23,948 nt of DNA from an uncultured Collinsella sp. GTDB lineage: Bacteria > Actinomycetota > Coriobacteriia > Coriobacteriales > Coriobacteriaceae. The notes under the pieces were generated by a model. It was not told the origin of the DNA, ran no database searches, and saw only the letters and a list, made by a program, of their open reading frames with translations. Below are positions 23,514 through 23,948 of the stretch, piece after piece. The stretch's first letter is position 1. Each line of letters begins with the position of its first letter. The translations under genes were made by a program, and so were the position numbers. The stretch spans positions 1-23,948 of the forward strand of contig CAUFRY010000033.1 in NCBI GenBank assembly GCA_959028445.1, read 5' to 3'.

Positions 23514-23554
23514 GCCGCCACGGAGACATCTCCCTTCTCCGTGGCGGCGCTTTT
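23514..23554 (+). terminator. Second hairpin with T-tract
   Basis: A perfect 13-bp stem (23514-23526 with 23536-23548) and a 9-base loop are followed by GCTTTT. With the first hairpin it gives a tandem terminator for the adhesin gene. Confidence 0.75.
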
Positions 23555-23567
23555 GTGCGCCGGGGGC

Positions 23568-23727
23568 GCCACGAAATGGGCCCATCTACTACGTTTAGGC
23601 GGCAGCCCTTGACCACAACAAGTAATGCGAAATGAAAACCGCAAGTAGAACGCCTGCGATTTTTCATGAAAAGCGGTTATGGTCGGGGGTACTGGACTAA
23701 ACGTAGTAGATGGGCCGATTTCGTGGC
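23568..23727 (+). repeat. 160-bp inverted-repeat element C
   Basis: The 31-bp arms (23568-23598 and 23697-23727) match at 30 of 31 positions. The interior follows element B closely (AAGTAATGCGAAATGAAA, then GTAGAACGCCTGCG, then GGTTATGGTCGG). It is in the same orientation as B, so the adhesin gene lies between two direct copies. Confidence 0.92.
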
Positions 23728-23740
23728 GGGCGGTTCCGGC

Positions 23741-23787
23741 TGATCCCTTGGGGACGGAGGAAAACGGATCATTTTGGTCCCGCGAGG
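23741..23787 (+). repeat. GA-rich companion motif, copy 4
   Basis: TGATCCCTTGGGGACGGAGG followed by AAAACGGATCATTTTGG and CGCGAGG lies a 14-base gap after element C, as copy 3 does after element B. Confidence 0.65.
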
Positions 23788-23819
23788 CTGGCGGAGACAC
23801 TCGTGCAGGGCCGCCCGAA

Positions 23820-23948
23820 CAAAACTATGCCGGTTTACTACGATAAATTCGACATTCCCGACCATGACTGCATTTTTCTAAATATTGCAAGCGTTCTACC
23901 TGCACTGATAATTGTTCTCGGGGGAAGCGGGCACTGCGGGGCGCGGCA
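23820..23948 (-). repeat. Right-truncated element D of the same family
   Basis: It opens with CAAAACTATGCCGG, the terminus of element A, then TTTACTACG. The interior is reversed relative to A-C (CCCGACCAT, later GCGTTCTACCTGC). The second arm would lie beyond the window end. No gene was found in 23441-23948. Confidence 0.6.

Noticed and set aside
17816..23800. A nearly 2000-codon open frame antisense to the adhesin gene
   Set aside because: It mirrors the sense gene and stays open because of repetitive, GC-biased codons. It has no recognisable domains, and the sense strand has a signal peptide, repeats and an LPTTG anchor.

Overview
This window looks like chromosome from a high-GC, anaerobic, gut-type actinobacterium of the class Coriobacteriia, most likely Collinsella or a close relative. 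That assignment is an inference. It rests on strong G/C third-position codon use, a six-subunit ferredoxin-type [NiFe] hydrogenase, a very large LPXTG-anchored repeat adhesin, and families of palindromic intergenic repeats.

The left part (1-7100) is mainly housekeeping. It holds an exonuclease III-type AP endonuclease on the minus strand and a divergent Sir2-family deacylase (cobB). Next is a single-chain FolP-FolK folate enzyme whose DHPS half carries a roughly 140-residue disordered insertion, followed directly by a degenerate biotin-ligase-like protein. After a terminator comes an isolated AAA+/DUF4143 ATPase with three near-identical palindromes around it, two upstream and one downstream. 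Type III pantothenate kinase (coaX, minus strand) and an initiator tRNA with its own promoter and terminator close this part.

The middle (7330-16190) is redox and energy metabolism. It starts with an old-yellow-enzyme/2,4-dienoyl-CoA reductase-like flavoprotein with an Fe-S cluster. A small orphan IS3-OrfA-like double helix-turn-helix protein follows. Then comes a compact Ech-type operon. Its first gene fuses the antiporter-like EchA (NuoL-like) subunit to the EchB (NuoH-like) subunit. It is followed by EchC (small subunit), EchD, EchE (large subunit with both CxxC nickel motifs) and EchF (2x[4Fe-4S] ferredoxin). Together these would oxidise reduced ferredoxin, evolve H2 and move ions across the membrane. 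No hydrogenase maturation genes are in view.

The right part (16190-23948) is dominated by a 2195-residue secreted surface protein: signal peptide, vWA domain, eleven pilin-type (FctA/CnaB-like) isopeptide domains, LPTTG anchor. Non-coding DNA on both sides of it carries 154-160 bp inverted-repeat elements and a short GA-rich companion motif. A partial copy of the same family lies at the left edge of the window and another at the right edge. No sortase is visible.

The most unusual points are the EchA-EchB fusion, the palindrome-flanked ATPase, the modular 160-bp inverted-repeat family around the adhesin, the insertion inside DHPS, and one adhesin repeat that seems to have lost its isopeptide-catalysing Glu.
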